A stretch of DNA of 64,000 nucleotides, from assembly GCA_004295045.1 (NCBI GenBank), contig SHND01000025.1, positions 62,001 to 126,000 on the forward strand. The letters are read 5' to 3'. The stretch comes from Chloroflexota bacterium. GTDB lineage: Bacteria > Chloroflexota > Anaerolineae > UBA4142 > SHND01. The translations under genes and the position numbers were made by a program. Each line of letters starts with the position of its first letter. The stretch's first letter is position 1. The notes beneath the pieces are model-generated. The model made no database searches. It saw nothing but the letters and a program-made list of their open reading frames with translations, and had not been told where the DNA came from. Of this stretch, positions 7,925 to 16,373 are shown piece after piece.

Positions 7925-9823
7925 TTACGCCGGCGGCGCTTTGGTGTCACGCTGTTCCATCTGCTGTACTACTTTCGCCACTTCTTGAATGGCAATGCGC
8001 TGTTTGCGATACAAATCACTTTCGCTCATGGCGAGTTTTTGCGCCACTTCGCGAATCTTCATCCCCTGAATGACTTTGAGTTCTAAAATATTGTACAGCA
8101 CCCACTCGGGCGCGGTGAGCGAACGCGAGCCGTCGGGACGCAGCCGTTCGATTGCGTCGCCGAGAACGGCGCGCAAGGCGCGCGTGGGATTTTGATCGTA
8201 CTCGTCGAGCGATTGCTGCACGATACTGAGCTGCAATAAAGGCGAGTGCGAGAGTTTTGGTCCGCCCCAGTAGTGCGCGAGCGCGTCCTGGACGGCGCGG
8301 TTGAAATCGGGCGAGGCAATCAATTCTTCTTCGACGCGTTCTTTGACCGTTTCACCGACCACGCGCTGTTTGGATTGAACGCGCTGCAATGCTTCGACTT
8401 CGGTGCTGATTTGTTCCAACGCGTCGAAAACATTTTTTTGCAGCGCGCGGTCTTCGAGCGCGAGCGCGGCTTGAGCCGCGAGCGCATCCACCAATTCGCG
8501 TTCGTGCTCCGTCAGATCGGGTTGGGGCGAACGCGCTGCGATGCCGATGACGCCGATGAGCGCGTCGGTCCCATTCACCTTTAACGGATACAACCAATAG
8601 TCGCCGTTCGCAAAAAAGTGCGGTGTGTTGTCACCGTTTGTCAGGGCGGGGGGGGTATTTTGTCCTGCCATGAATTTTTGAATGTGCTCGCGCGTTCCGA
8701 CCACGCCTTCCAGTCTCCACTCGTTCCCTTCGGCGGCAAGCACAAAACCATTCTCCACGCGCAAGAGATCGCACATGGCGGCGAGAATGTTTTCCAAAAT
8801 TTGGCGCAAATCACTCGTCGTCAAAAGTCGCGCGTCAAGTTGTTGAATTTGTTTCACTTCGGCGCGGTTTTGCCAAAACAGTGCGCGATCCAAATAAGGT
8901 TTGCCGCGACTGATCAACATTTCAAAAACAATTATTCCAACGATCACCGTTGCGGCGAGCAGCGTTTCGCGGCTCACGTTCAGCCAATCTTCGATTGTTG
9001 GAACAATGGCAAGGGCTGTCACGACGCCCACAGCTACGACAGGACCGCGCAGCATAAAGTGAATGAATTTTTGTTTGATGATGCGGTCAGATTGAAGCGC
9101 GCCTTGATACGTCACCGTGTACGCCATGACGACAAGCATAATGATCAACGCAATGGTCACGACGAATGTGAGCAAGAGCAGAATCATTGGCGATATGAGC
9201 GCGGGAAATCCTGAAAAGACGAGATAGGGGAACACGCCCAAGGCGGGCGCGAGAAACGCGATGCCGAGGCGGCGCAGACGGCGGCGCGAGGTGGGCGTCA
9301 AGGTGCGACGCCGCGCCAGTTCGATATTGAAAATGCCCCACGCGGTCGCGGCAAAGAAATAGAGCGCGAACAAGTAAAAGAGAGGTCCCGCGCGCAGCTG
9401 TGTCGCGTAGGGATAGTTGAATGGGTCGCCGACGACGAGATCGCTTCCCAGCACGAGCGCGAGAAAAATTACGCCGATGAGATAAGCGATGATCGTAGAG
9501 AGACGGCGCAGTTTGGTGTCATAAAAAGTCGAGCGCAGCACCGCGTTGGAAAAATGGACGTACGCGGCGGGAACGAACGCGATGCCGATCCATTTGAAAC
9601 GCAGCCAGCTTTCCGCCGCGCTCAATGTTTCGGTGCGAAGCAAAAAGACCTGTCCGATATAAACGATGCCGACAAACAACAAGAGCGCGCTAAAGGCGCG
9701 TTGAACGGAATTGCGCCAACTTTGCGGAAAGAGCCAGAGGAGCAGCGCAAAGGTGATGATGACGAGCGCGGCGGCGAGAAGAAAATTCCAGAGGGAAAAA
9801 AGCTGTAGTAACAGATCGTACAT
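7925..9823 (-). CDS. 7TM-GAF-HTH putative membrane one-component regulator
   Basis: The 632-residue protein starts with about eight hydrophobic segments resembling the 7TM sensory region found at the N-terminus of some histidine kinases (residues about 8-300). A GAF domain follows (about 325-465, with LLTTSDLRQILENILAAMCD at its start), then a coiled segment (about 465-515), and a C-terminal part ending in a helix-turn-helix-like stretch, GMKIREVAQKLAMSESDLYR, near residues 585-604. No kinase H-box, N-box or GGDEF/EAL motif is present, so the output seems to be the HTH. The gene converges with the TPR gene, leaving only three bases between stop codons. The signal and target are unknown. Confidence 0.75.
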   Translation of the reverse strand: MYDLLLQLFSLWNFLLAAALVIITFALLLWLFPQSWRNSVQRAFSALLLFVGIVYIGQVFLLRTETLSAAESWLRFKWIGIAFVPAAYVHFSNAVLRSTFYDTKLRRLSTIIAYLIGVIFLALVLGSDLVVGDPFNYPYATQLRAGPLFYLFALYFFAATAWGIFNIELARRRTLTPTSRRRLRRLGIAFLAPALGVFPYLVFSGFPALISPMILLLLTFVVTIALIIMLVVMAYTVTYQGALQSDRIIKQKFIHFMLRGPVVAVGVVTALAIVPTIEDWLNVSRETLLAATVIVGIIVFEMLISRGKPYLDRALFWQNRAEVKQIQQLDARLLTTSDLRQILENILAAMCDLLRVENGFVLAAEGNEWRLEGVVGTREHIQKFMAGQNTPPALTNGDNTPHFFANGDYWLYPLKVNGTDALIGVIGIAARSPQPDLTEHERELVDALAAQAALALEDRALQKNVFDALEQISTEVEALQRVQSKQRVVGETVKERVEEELIASPDFNRAVQDALAHYWGGPKLSHSPLLQLSIVQQSLDEYDQNPTRALRAVLGDAIERLRPDGSRSLTAPEWVLYNILELKVIQGMKIREVAQKLAMSESDLYRKQRIAIQEVAKVVQQMEQRDTKAPPA

Positions 9824-9942
9824 GGTTCAAGTATATAAGGAGATGGTCAAACTGTGAAACAGGCAAGATGGCGCTCAAGAGGTTTGGAAACAGAAAAAGC
9901 AGCGTGACGCGCCAACGATTTTTTGTTTCCTTGTCAGGCAGC

Positions 9943-10743
9943 TTATTTGTAGCCGAGTACGAGGGTAAAGTAAAAATACGCGAACGCGAGCGGGATGAAC
10001 ATGCTGTCGAGACGATCAAAAACGCCGCCGTGTCCCGCGATCAACGTCCCCGAATCTTTGACGCCGAGGTTGCGCTTGATGAGCGACTCGGTGAGATCGC
10101 CCGCGGTGGTCAACAGCGCGATGATGATGCCGCCGAGAAAGGCGAGCAGTGGATTCATTCCAAAAATGGAGCCGAGCACTCCAACAGTGAGCGTGCCTGC
10201 GATGACGCCCCCAATTGCGCCTTGCCGCGTTTTCTTGGGACTGATGTCAGGAAAAAATGGGTCTTTGCCAAACGCGCGGCCGGTGAGATACGCAAAAATA
10301 TCGGTGATCCACGTCGCGAGCAACGGAATAAACAAAAGCGCGGCGCCATCCTGCAAATTGCGCAGCGAGAACAAGTACGAGCCCAAGACGCCGATATAAA
10401 CCACGCCCAACACCATCAGCGCCCAATCGAGCAAGAATCCTTGATGATCCTTGCGCGTCAATTCCCACAAGGGTGGCAAAGAAACAGCCGCGACAAGAAT
10501 CAACGGCGTGTAATCATAGGGCAAGGTGGGGCGCAAGGAGGCGTTGATGAGCAACAATGCAATAAAAATCAGCCCCGGAATCCAAAGCGGATTGTGTTTT
10601 CCAAGGCGCGTCATGTTGTAATATTCGAACGCGACGACGACCATGCCAACGCCGTACAATGCCAAAAGCCACCAGCCACCCAAATAGATCGCGGTGACAG
10701 CAGCAGCAACGAGCAGAACAGCAGAGACGAGGCGTGTACGCAC
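9943..10743 (-). CDS. cdsA: Phosphatidate cytidylyltransferase
   Basis: The enzyme makes CDP-diacylglycerol from CTP and phosphatidate, the branch point for phospholipid synthesis, in the membrane. The 266-residue protein has about eight hydrophobic segments and the full family signature near the C-terminus: SLIKRNLGVKDSGTLIAGHG followed by GVFDRLDS. Translation appears to begin at GTG 10743. It lies nine bases after uppS in the classical order frr-uppS-cdsA. Confidence 0.97.
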   Translation of the reverse strand: MRTRLVSAVLLVAAAVTAIYLGGWWLLALYGVGMVVVAFEYYNMTRLGKHNPLWIPGLIFIALLLINASLRPTLPYDYTPLILVAAVSLPPLWELTRKDHQGFLLDWALMVLGVVYIGVLGSYLFSLRNLQDGAALLFIPLLATWITDIFAYLTGRAFGKDPFFPDISPKKTRQGAIGGVIAGTLTVGVLGSIFGMNPLLAFLGGIIIALLTTAGDLTESLIKRNLGVKDSGTLIAGHGGVFDRLDSMFIPLAFAYFYFTLVLGYK

Positions 10744-10752
10744 GAGGAAAAA

Positions 10753-11490
10753 TTATGGTTTGAGCACTTTGCCGAATCGTCGTTCGCGTTGGCTGTAGGT
10801 CGAGAGCGCGCGATACAATTCGTCTTTGTCGAAATCGGGCCAGTATGTTGGCGTGGCGTAATATTCTGCGTATGCGGACTGCCAAATCAGATAATTCGAT
10901 AAACGCATTTCGCCGGCAGTACGAATGACCAAATCGGGGTCGGGCGTGTCACCGGTGTACAAATAACGCGTGAACAATTCTTCGCTGATTTGGTCGGGGG
11001 GAATGCCGTCCGCGATGATTCGTTTCACCGCGTCAATAATTTCCGCGCGCCCGCCGTAATTGAACGCGACATTGAGGGTGAGACGTTCGTTGTTGGCGGT
11101 CAATGCGACCGCGTCGGCGATCAATTTCTGCAAATGCTTGGAAAGCCCGTCGGTGCGCCCGAGATGCCGAATCCGCACCCCGTTCTTGTTCAGTTCGGGC
11201 GTTTCGCGCTGAATCGTTTGCTCGAGGATGGTCATCAAGCCGCGCACCTCATCAAGGGGACGGTCCCAGTTTTCCGTCGAGAAAGCGTAAATCGTTAAAT
11301 ACTTTACCCCGAATTCAACGCTCGCGTTCAAAATGCGGCGGATGTTTTCGACGCCTTGCCGATGCCCCATCAGGCGCGGGAGTCCGCGCGCTTTTGCCCA
11401 GCGTCCGTTGCCATCCATGATGATCGCAACGTGCGTGGGTACGTTTTCGAGTTTCGTCGTCGGAGAATTTTTTTGCAGAACCGCAGACAC
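10753..11490 (-). CDS. uppS: Undecaprenyl diphosphate synthase (isoprenyl transferase)
   Basis: The 245-residue cis-prenyltransferase contains [20 protein letters not shown] with the catalytic Asp, the [10 protein letters not shown] loop, [10 protein letters not shown], and the C-terminal [20 protein letters not shown]. It elongates farnesyl diphosphate with isopentenyl diphosphate to the C55 lipid carrier used for cell-wall and glycan synthesis. The start codon is GTG at 11490. A spacer of low-complexity repeats (11515-11567) separates it from frr upstream. Confidence 0.97.
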   Translation of the reverse strand: MSAVLQKNSPTTKLENVPTHVAIIMDGNGRWAKARGLPRLMGHRQGVENIRRILNASVEFGVKYLTIYAFSTENWDRPLDEVRGLMTILEQTIQRETPELNKNGVRIRHLGRTDGLSKHLQKLIADAVALTANNERLTLNVAFNYGGRAEIIDAVKRIIADGIPPDQISEELFTRYLYTGDTPDPDLVIRTAGEMRLSNYLIWQSAYAEYYATPTYWPDFDKDELYRALSTYSQRERRFGKVLKP

Positions 11491-11514
11491 GCTTTGAATT
11501 TTGATTTATGATTT

Positions 11515-11567
11515 GGGACTTGTGATTTAGACAAAATCGAAAATCACAAATCGAAAATCACAAATCC
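11515..11567. repeat. Low-complexity AAATCACAAATC micro-repeat
   Basis: Between frr and uppS lie two direct copies of TCGAAAATCACAAA with flanking partly complementary stretches such as TTGTGATTTAG. A related pattern (AAATCATAAATC) occurs at 45196-45231. No gene or known RNA element was recognised. Confidence 0.55.
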
Positions 11568-12125
11568 CTACACTGCCATCACTTCTTCTTCTTTTTTCGC
11601 GGTGAGGGCGTTCGCTTCTTCGACGTACTTGTCCGTCAATTTTTGCAACATTTCCTTACCGCGTTTGAGATCATCTTCCGTAATCATTTTTTCTTTTTCG
11701 TACTCTTCAAGGTCTTTCATCCCTTGATGGCGAATGTTGCGAATGGCGACGTGCGCTTCTTCATTACGCTGTTTGACGAGCTTGACCATTTTCTTGCGGC
11801 TCTCTTCGGTCATGGAGGGAATGTTGAGCCGAATCATTTTGCCATCGTTATTGGGTGTCAGTCCAAGTTCCGATGCGAGAATCGCTTTTTCAATCGCCTT
11901 GATGGTGGAAGGATCATGCGGCTTGATCACGATGAGCCGCGCTTCCGGGACGGAAATGGTCGCGAGCTGCTGCAGCGGCGTCGGCGCGCCATAATATTCC
12001 ACTTTTAATGGCTCGACAATCGCGGGCGAGGCGCGTCCCGTTCGCATTCCCATAAAATCGTGGCGCAGCGACTCGAGCGCCTTTTTCATTTTGCCTTCTA
12101 CTTCGGCTTTAACGTCGTCTATCAT
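11568..12125 (-). CDS. frr: Ribosome recycling factor
   Basis: The 185-residue protein matches full-length RRF: the N-terminal helix with FMGMRTGRASPAIVEPLKVEYYG, the beta domain with GAPTPLQQLATISVPEARL, and the long helix containing EESRKKMVKLVKQRNEEAHVA in two pieces. It separates ribosome subunits after termination together with EF-G. It follows pyrH, as in many bacteria. Confidence 0.98.
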   Translation of the reverse strand: MIDDVKAEVEGKMKKALESLRHDFMGMRTGRASPAIVEPLKVEYYGAPTPLQQLATISVPEARLIVIKPHDPSTIKAIEKAILASELGLTPNNDGKMIRLNIPSMTEESRKKMVKLVKQRNEEAHVAIRNIRHQGMKDLEEYEKEKMITEDDLKRGKEMLQKLTDKYVEEANALTAKKEEEVMAV

Positions 12126-12130
12126 AGAGA

Positions 12131-12195
12131 GGTAAATCGGTAGAAAGGGAAACAGGGAAACAAGGAAACACTTGTTTACCTGTCTACCCGGCTAC
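12131..12195. repeat. Purine-rich GGGAAACA micro-repeat
   Basis: The pyrH-frr spacer holds GAAAGGGAAACAGGGAAACA and AGGAAACACTTG, followed by partly complementary TTGTTTACCTGTCTACC, so tandem and inverted near-repeats coexist. Nothing else was recognised here. Confidence 0.45.
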
Positions 12196-12207
12196 TTGCC
12201 TTCCGGT

Positions 12208-12930
12208 CTATTTGCCGATCACTGTCCCCACCATCTCGCCCATGACCACGCGTTCAATCGCGCGTCGATCGTCGAGGTCAAAGACGATGATGGGGAGACC
12301 ATGTTCTTTGCAGATGGTGATCGCCGTGTCGTCCATCACGCGCACCTGTTCCGATAAGAGCGCGTCCGTGTACGTGAGCCGATCATATTTTTTCGCGTCG
12401 GCGAAACGATGCGGGTCTTTGTCGTACACGCCATCCACTTTGGTCGCTTTCAACAAAATCTGCGCGTTGATTTCTTGCGCGCGCAGCGCGGCGGCGGTGT
12501 CGGTGGTGAAAAAGGGATTGCCGGTGCCGGCGCCGAAAATGACAATGTAACCTTTGTTGAGGTGATGAATGGCGCGGCGGCGGATGTACGGTTCGGCGAT
12601 TTGGTGCATTTCGATTGCGGACATGACACGCGTTTCGTACCCGCGTTTTTCCAACGCGTCCTGGAGCGCGAGCGCGTTGATCATGGTCGCCAACATGCCC
12701 ATGTAATCGGCAGTGGCGCGGTCAATTTGTTTGGCGTAGGGGTCGTTGCCGCGCCAAAAGTTGCCGCCGCCGATGACGACCGCGATTTGAACGTCATGTT
12801 CTTTGACGGCGATGATTTCTTCGCTTACGCGCGCGACCATTTCGGAATCAATTCCATTTTCGCCGCGTCCCGATAACGCTTCGCCGCCAAGTTTCAAGAG
12901 GATGCGCGAATATTTGGGCTGGCTTGCCAT
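12208..12930 (-). CDS. pyrH: Uridylate kinase
   Basis: This 240-residue amino-acid-kinase-fold enzyme phosphorylates UMP to UDP. Visible landmarks are [13 protein letters not shown] at the N-terminus, [10 protein letters not shown], and the C-terminal [12 protein letters not shown] and [12 protein letters not shown]. Start 12930 is selected because GGAGGA lies seven bases upstream; the frame extends to 12957 but the extra nine residues are unlike the family. A terminator-like hairpin at 13002-13054 separates it from tsf, so pyrH may have its own promoter. Confidence 0.97.
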   Translation of the reverse strand: MASQPKYSRILLKLGGEALSGRGENGIDSEMVARVSEEIIAVKEHDVQIAVVIGGGNFWRGNDPYAKQIDRATADYMGMLATMINALALQDALEKRGYETRVMSAIEMHQIAEPYIRRRAIHHLNKGYIVIFGAGTGNPFFTTDTAAALRAQEINAQILLKATKVDGVYDKDPHRFADAKKYDRLTYTDALLSEQVRVMDDTAITICKEHGLPIIVFDLDDRRAIERVVMGEMVGTVIGK

Positions 12931-13001
12931 CCGTCCTCCGTGTGGATTATACATCAAGTAGCGGCGTAAAAATTTTCAAAAAGTCCCAGACCGCCACTTA
13001 T

Positions 13002-13054
13002 AAAAAAAGGAAATCAGTTGGACAAATTTTTCATCCACACCAATTTCCTTTTTT
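13002..13054 (-). terminator. Terminator-like hairpin after tsf
   Basis: Read on the minus strand after the tsf stop, the arms GGAAATTGG and CCAACTGATTTCC (one small bulge) are followed by TTTTTTT. It should at least attenuate transcription from rpsB-tsf into pyrH. Confidence 0.7.
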
Positions 13055-13070
13055 GATCATCCGTAAAGAA

Positions 13071-13664
13071 TTATTCACCTAAAGCGTAGCGAGTGAAACG
13101 GCGCACGACAATCTTTTCACCGGTCTGCGCGCTTGCCGTTGTGACCACATCCTCAATCGTCTGCTTGTCGTCTTTGATGTAGGGCTGACGCAGCAGCACC
13201 ACTTCGGCAAAATATTTGTCGAGCTTGCCCGCGACGATTTTTTCGATCATGTTCTCGGGCTTGCCTTCGGCGAGCGTTGCTTCGGTAAAGGTCTTTTTCT
13301 GCGCTTCCAGTTCCTCTGCGGGAATTGCTTCAACGGAAACGTATTTGGGGTCCATCGCCGCGATTTGCAGCGCGACCGCGTGTGCCGCTTCTTTGAACTG
13401 CGGCGTGCGCGCGACAAAATCCGTTTCGCAGTTGAGTTCCACCATCACGCCGACTTTGCCATTGTGCACGTAGGTTTCGATTGCGCCGTCTTTGGCGGTG
13501 CGCTCGGCGGCTTTTTGTTCCGCTTTGGCGATGCCTTTGGCTTTCAAGATGCTCAATGCTTTATCGTAATCGCCGCCGACCTGCTCCAACGTCTTTTTCG
13601 CGTCGAGGATGCCCGCGCCCGTTTCTTCGCGCAATTTTTTGATTTGTTCCGTCGTGCTCGCCAT
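13071..13664 (-). CDS. tsf: Translation elongation factor Ts
   Basis: The 197-residue protein is the short EF-Ts form (similar to Thermus and chloroplast types) and lacks the longer core seen in E. coli. The UBA-like N-terminus has KKLREETGAGILDAKKTLE, and the core has VELNCETDFVARTPQF, the region that contacts EF-Tu. It regenerates EF-Tu-GTP. Its ATG overlaps the rpsB stop by one base (TAATG), so the two are translationally coupled. Confidence 0.98.
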   Translation of the reverse strand: MASTTEQIKKLREETGAGILDAKKTLEQVGGDYDKALSILKAKGIAKAEQKAAERTAKDGAIETYVHNGKVGVMVELNCETDFVARTPQFKEAAHAVALQIAAMDPKYVSVEAIPAEELEAQKKTFTEATLAEGKPENMIEKIVAGKLDKYFAEVVLLRQPYIKDDKQTIEDVVTTASAQTGEKIVVRRFTRYALGE

Positions 13665-14521
13665 TATTCACCCGCCGTTTCTGTTTCTGTTTCTGCTGCG
13701 ACAATTTCAACTTCCGCCGGCGCGGCGGTTTCCAACAAGTCCGATTCGCCGGGTTCAAACGAAAGCGCTTGTTCGAGTTCGCCGTGCAGTTCAGCGGGCG
13801 CGCCCTCTTCGAGTTGTTCTGCCGCGACGACGCCGCGAATGTTTTTGCCTTCGATGACGCCGTCGGCGATTTTGGCGGTGATGAGTTTGATTGCGCGGAT
13901 GGCATCGTCGTTCGCGGGAATCGGATATTGGATCGGGAATGGGTCCGAGTTTGTATCCGTCAGCGCAATCAGCGGAATGTCGAGCGTCGTCGCTTCATTG
14001 ATTGCGATTTGTTCGTGAAGCGTGTCAATGATGAACAGCAAGCGCGGCAAGCGTTTCATTTCGCGCAGACCGCCCAGCCGCGTTTCCAGCTTGGAGAGTT
14101 CGCGCGTCAAGAGGAGCGCTTCTTTTTTCGGCAGCTTGTCGAGTTCGCCCATCGCCTGGCGCTCTTCGAGGCGAATCATGTAATCTATGCGCGCGCGAAT
14201 CGTGCGGAAATTTGTCAGCGTGCCGCCGAGCCAGCGATTGTTCACGTACGGCATGCCGCAGCGCATCGCTTCTTGCTGGACGGTTTCTTGCGCCTGCTTT
14301 TTGGTGCCGACGAAAAGAATCGCGCCGCCTTCCGCGACGGTGTCGCGCGTGATTTTGTACGCCTCTTCGAGGCGCTGCATGGTTTGCTGTAAATCAATAA
14401 TGTGAATGCCGTTGCGTTGGGTAAAGATGAACTGTTTCATGCGCGGATTCCAACGCCGCGTGCGGTGACCGAAATGAACCCCTGCTTCGAGCAAGGATTT
14501 CATGGGGAGAATACTAGCCAT
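13664..14521 (-). CDS. rpsB: 30S ribosomal protein S2
   Basis: The 285-residue S2 protein shows [51 protein letters not shown] and the conserved [19 protein letters not shown]. It carries an acidic C-terminal tail of about 45 residues (rich in Glu and Ala) beyond the usual core. Start 14521 is supported by AGGAG eight bases upstream; ten extra residues in the longer frame are not needed. It opens the rpsB-tsf operon. Confidence 0.98.
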   Translation of the reverse strand: MASILPMKSLLEAGVHFGHRTRRWNPRMKQFIFTQRNGIHIIDLQQTMQRLEEAYKITRDTVAEGGAILFVGTKKQAQETVQQEAMRCGMPYVNNRWLGGTLTNFRTIRARIDYMIRLEERQAMGELDKLPKKEALLLTRELSKLETRLGGLREMKRLPRLLFIIDTLHEQIAINEATTLDIPLIALTDTNSDPFPIQYPIPANDDAIRAIKLITAKIADGVIEGKNIRGVVAAEQLEEGAPAELHGELEQALSFEPGESDLLETAAPAEVEIVAAETETETAGE

Positions 14522-14731
14522 GTGGCTCCTTTTGTGTTTGTTGTTTGACAAAACGTATCACGTCTCGTCAAACCGACGACAACCTTCAAAACAGCGCGCA
14601 TTGCATTTTTTCGGCGCAACACACACGCTGTGGGAGAGGTGTCTGGTTGATAGATTCTTCGCTCCGCTCAGAATGACAAACGGAGGCAACGGTGTGATAT
14701 TGTATGCAAAAGGTGGATTCTGGCAAAAAGC
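14522..14731. other. Upstream region of rpsB with a dispersed-repeat-like segment
   Basis: No gene is seen. Near rpsB there is an inverted repeat GTTTGAC (14543-14549) / GTCAAAC (14567-14573). At 14652-14677 lies AGATTCTTCGCTCCGCTCAG followed by AATGAC; this is the core of a short repeat that I recall from intergenic regions of many unrelated bacterial genomes, so it is probably a mobile or assembly-wide repeat. The rpsB promoter should be here but no convincing -35/-10 pair was found. Confidence 0.4.
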
Positions 14732-14899
14732 CCGTTGTTTAGAAAACAACGGCAAAAGAGGGAAGGAAAGAGCTCAAGAACCGTTGTTTGGAAAACAACG
14801 GCGGAAGAGGGAAAGAAGGAACCCAAGAACCGTTGTTTGGAAAACAACGGCGGAAGAGGGAAAGAAGGAACCCAAGAACCGTTGTTTGGAAAACAACGG
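14732..14899 (+). repeat. Left array of REP-like palindromes, 49-bp period
   Basis: Four palindromes start at 14732, 14781, 14830 and 14879, exactly 49 bases apart. Each has arms CCGTTGTTT and AAACAACGG around a 3-base loop (AGA in the first, GGA in the others). The 28-base spacers are purine-rich and nearly identical (GGAAGAGGGAAAGAAGGAAC in copies 2 and 3). A fifth unit near 14915-14940 lost most of its palindrome. The unit is inverted relative to the array at 15495-15614, on the other side of the transposase gene. Confidence 0.92.
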
Positions 14900-14977
14900 C
14901 GGAAGAGGGAAAGAAAGAGCTCAAGAACGGCAGAAGAGAGGAAGAAAGCGGGAAAAGAAAGGAGCAGCTGGCTGGGA

Positions 14978-15400
14978 TCAACTTTGCGCGTTGTAGATAT
15001 CCTCTGCGAATTTTTCCCATTCCGCCTCAAGCGTGTTTTGCGCGTGATGCGGCTTTTGGTTCAAGATGTAATTTCGAACGTGTGGGACATTGTTTTCAGA
15101 AACGGAAAAGACCGCAAAGCTGTTTTGCCAATCAAAGGCGCGGTCAAATTGCACCGTCACAAAGCGCGAGCTCGCGCCTTTCACCTGCTTTGCAAAATCG
15201 GATAAAGCAATGGTTGGGGGAACTGCGGCAAGCATGTGAATATGGTCGGGCATCCCGTTCACAAAACACAAACGCGCTCCCATATCATTCGCCTCTTTGC
15301 GCAACATTCCATGCACACGCAATTCAATGTCGGGCGTCAGTAATGGATCGCGTCGTTTGGTTGTCCACACAAAATGAAAAAACAATCGCCAATAAGACAT
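14978..15400 (-). CDS. REP-associated tyrosine transposase (RAYT, Y1/HUH)
   Basis: The 140-residue protein is a full-length single-domain Y1 transposase of the IS200/IS605-related RAYT group. The HUH pair is H53 and H55 in GMPDHIHMLAAV, and the catalytic tyrosine is Y111 in VRNYILNQKPHH. The ATG at 15400 has GGAG eight bases upstream. RAYTs are domesticated-like transposases that cut and join at REP palindromes; here arrays of 21-base palindromes flank the gene on both sides in opposite orientation, exactly the expected context. The enzyme looks intact. Confidence 0.92.
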   Translation of the reverse strand: MSYWRLFFHFVWTTKRRDPLLTPDIELRVHGMLRKEANDMGARLCFVNGMPDHIHMLAAVPPTIALSDFAKQVKGASSRFVTVQFDRAFDWQNSFAVFSVSENNVPHVRNYILNQKPHHAQNTLEAEWEKFAEDIYNAQS

Positions 15401-15416
15401 TTGCTATTCTCCATTT

Positions 15417-15614
15417 CCGTAGTTTAGAAAACTGCGGCACAAGAATGTCAAACCCGCAAAAAAATGTTCTTTTTGTTCTTCTTGCCTTCTTCTGCCGTTG
15501 TTTTCCAAACAACGGAATCAAAGTTGTTTCTTGCTTTCTTCTGCCGTTGTTGTTCCGAACAATGTTTTCAAAGTTCCTTCTTGCTTTCTTTTGCCGTTGT
15601 TTTCTAAACAACGG
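15417..15614 (-). repeat. Right array of REP-like palindromes, inverted relative to the left
   Basis: Palindromes begin at 15417 (arms CCGTAGTTT / AAACTGCGG, one mismatch), 15495 (perfect, the reverse complement of the left-array unit), 15544 (degenerate) and 15594 (perfect). Spacing is 78, 49 and 50 bases. The spacers are pyrimidine-rich (CTTGCTTTCTTCTG), the complement of the purine-rich left spacers, so the two arrays point at each other across the transposase gene. The last palindrome ends 10 bases before the channel-like gene's stop codon. Confidence 0.9.
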
Positions 15615-15624
15615 ATTTCGGATC

Positions 15625-16317
15625 TTATCTCAAAATACTCAACGCCCGTCCCGCCAGCACCACAATAATCACCAACGATAACAATGCTTGCAGCATCATC
15701 AACATTTTCGCGCGGTGTGTCAAGGGCAGTGTGTCGGTGGGACCGAACGCCGTCGTCGTCGTGAACGCGAGAAACAAATAATCCAAATAACCCGGCTGCC
15801 ATGTTGCAAATTTCGGCGCGGAAGTTGCATATTGCGGAAACAAAAAATCGTTCGGCTCGCGCGTCGGCGGTGGAACCTGCAGAGGATACGCGTCGGTGAT
15901 CCAATACCACAACGAAAAGACCAGAATGTTGATCGCGGCGACGGTCACCGTATCGCGCAGCAGCCCCACCGCTTGACGCGCCGTATCATTCCGCAGCGAC
16001 ACGACCAGAAACAACACACTCGCCAACAGTTCAAAAGTCAACAATCCCAAACTCACCAGCAACGCATAGCGCAATGGCTTGCGGCGATCCAAGAGCCAGA
16101 AAATCACGACAGGGACGAGCACCAGAATTTTGATGGCGAGCCAAATCTGATTCGTCAGCGCCATTGCCAAATCGTCGCGCAACGTGAGCGACACGAATTG
16201 TCCAATTCTAATTTCCTCCGAGAGCGTGTTTTGCAAAAGAACGATCAACACAATCACGACCAAGATCCAAACCGTGAAATTGGCGCGTGCGAGAAAAGAT
16301 TTACGGAGCGTATTCAT
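15625..16317 (-). CDS. Channel-like integral membrane protein
   Basis: The 230-residue form starts at ATG 16317; an in-frame ATG at 16359 would add 14 residues. Four hydrophobic helices precede a re-entrant-like segment DYLFLAFTTTTAFGPTD and a last helix, as in two-helix-plus-pore potassium channels, but the filter is TAFGPTD rather than TVGYGD. I recall a conserved uncharacterised actinobacterial/chloroflexi family with the same FxPTD motif, so ion selectivity is uncertain. No ribosome-binding site is seen, but TATAAT lies at 16325-16330, so the message may be leaderless. Confidence 0.65.
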   Translation of the reverse strand: MNTLRKSFLARANFTVWILVVIVLIVLLQNTLSEEIRIGQFVSLTLRDDLAMALTNQIWLAIKILVLVPVVIFWLLDRRKPLRYALLVSLGLLTFELLASVLFLVVSLRNDTARQAVGLLRDTVTVAAINILVFSLWYWITDAYPLQVPPPTREPNDFLFPQYATSAPKFATWQPGYLDYLFLAFTTTTAFGPTDTLPLTHRAKMLMMLQALLSLVIIVVLAGRALSILR

Positions 16318-16373
16318 GCGCTGGATTATATGCGTTTTTGAATCCATCTCATTCAACATATAATTGCGCCGTT

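Noticed and set aside
9868..10902. 344-residue open frame opposite cdsA
   Set aside because: Antisense shadow of cdsA and uppS, both with complete family signatures.
14732..14899. CRISPR-like array with regular period
   Set aside because: The spacers are nearly identical to each other, the repeat is a perfect hairpin, no cas gene is near, and a RAYT transposase gene is adjacent.
14502..14996. Open frames of 156-297 residues running through the repeat array on the plus strand
   Set aside because: They exist only because the 49-bp unit lacks stop codons in several frames; they have no start signals or family features.
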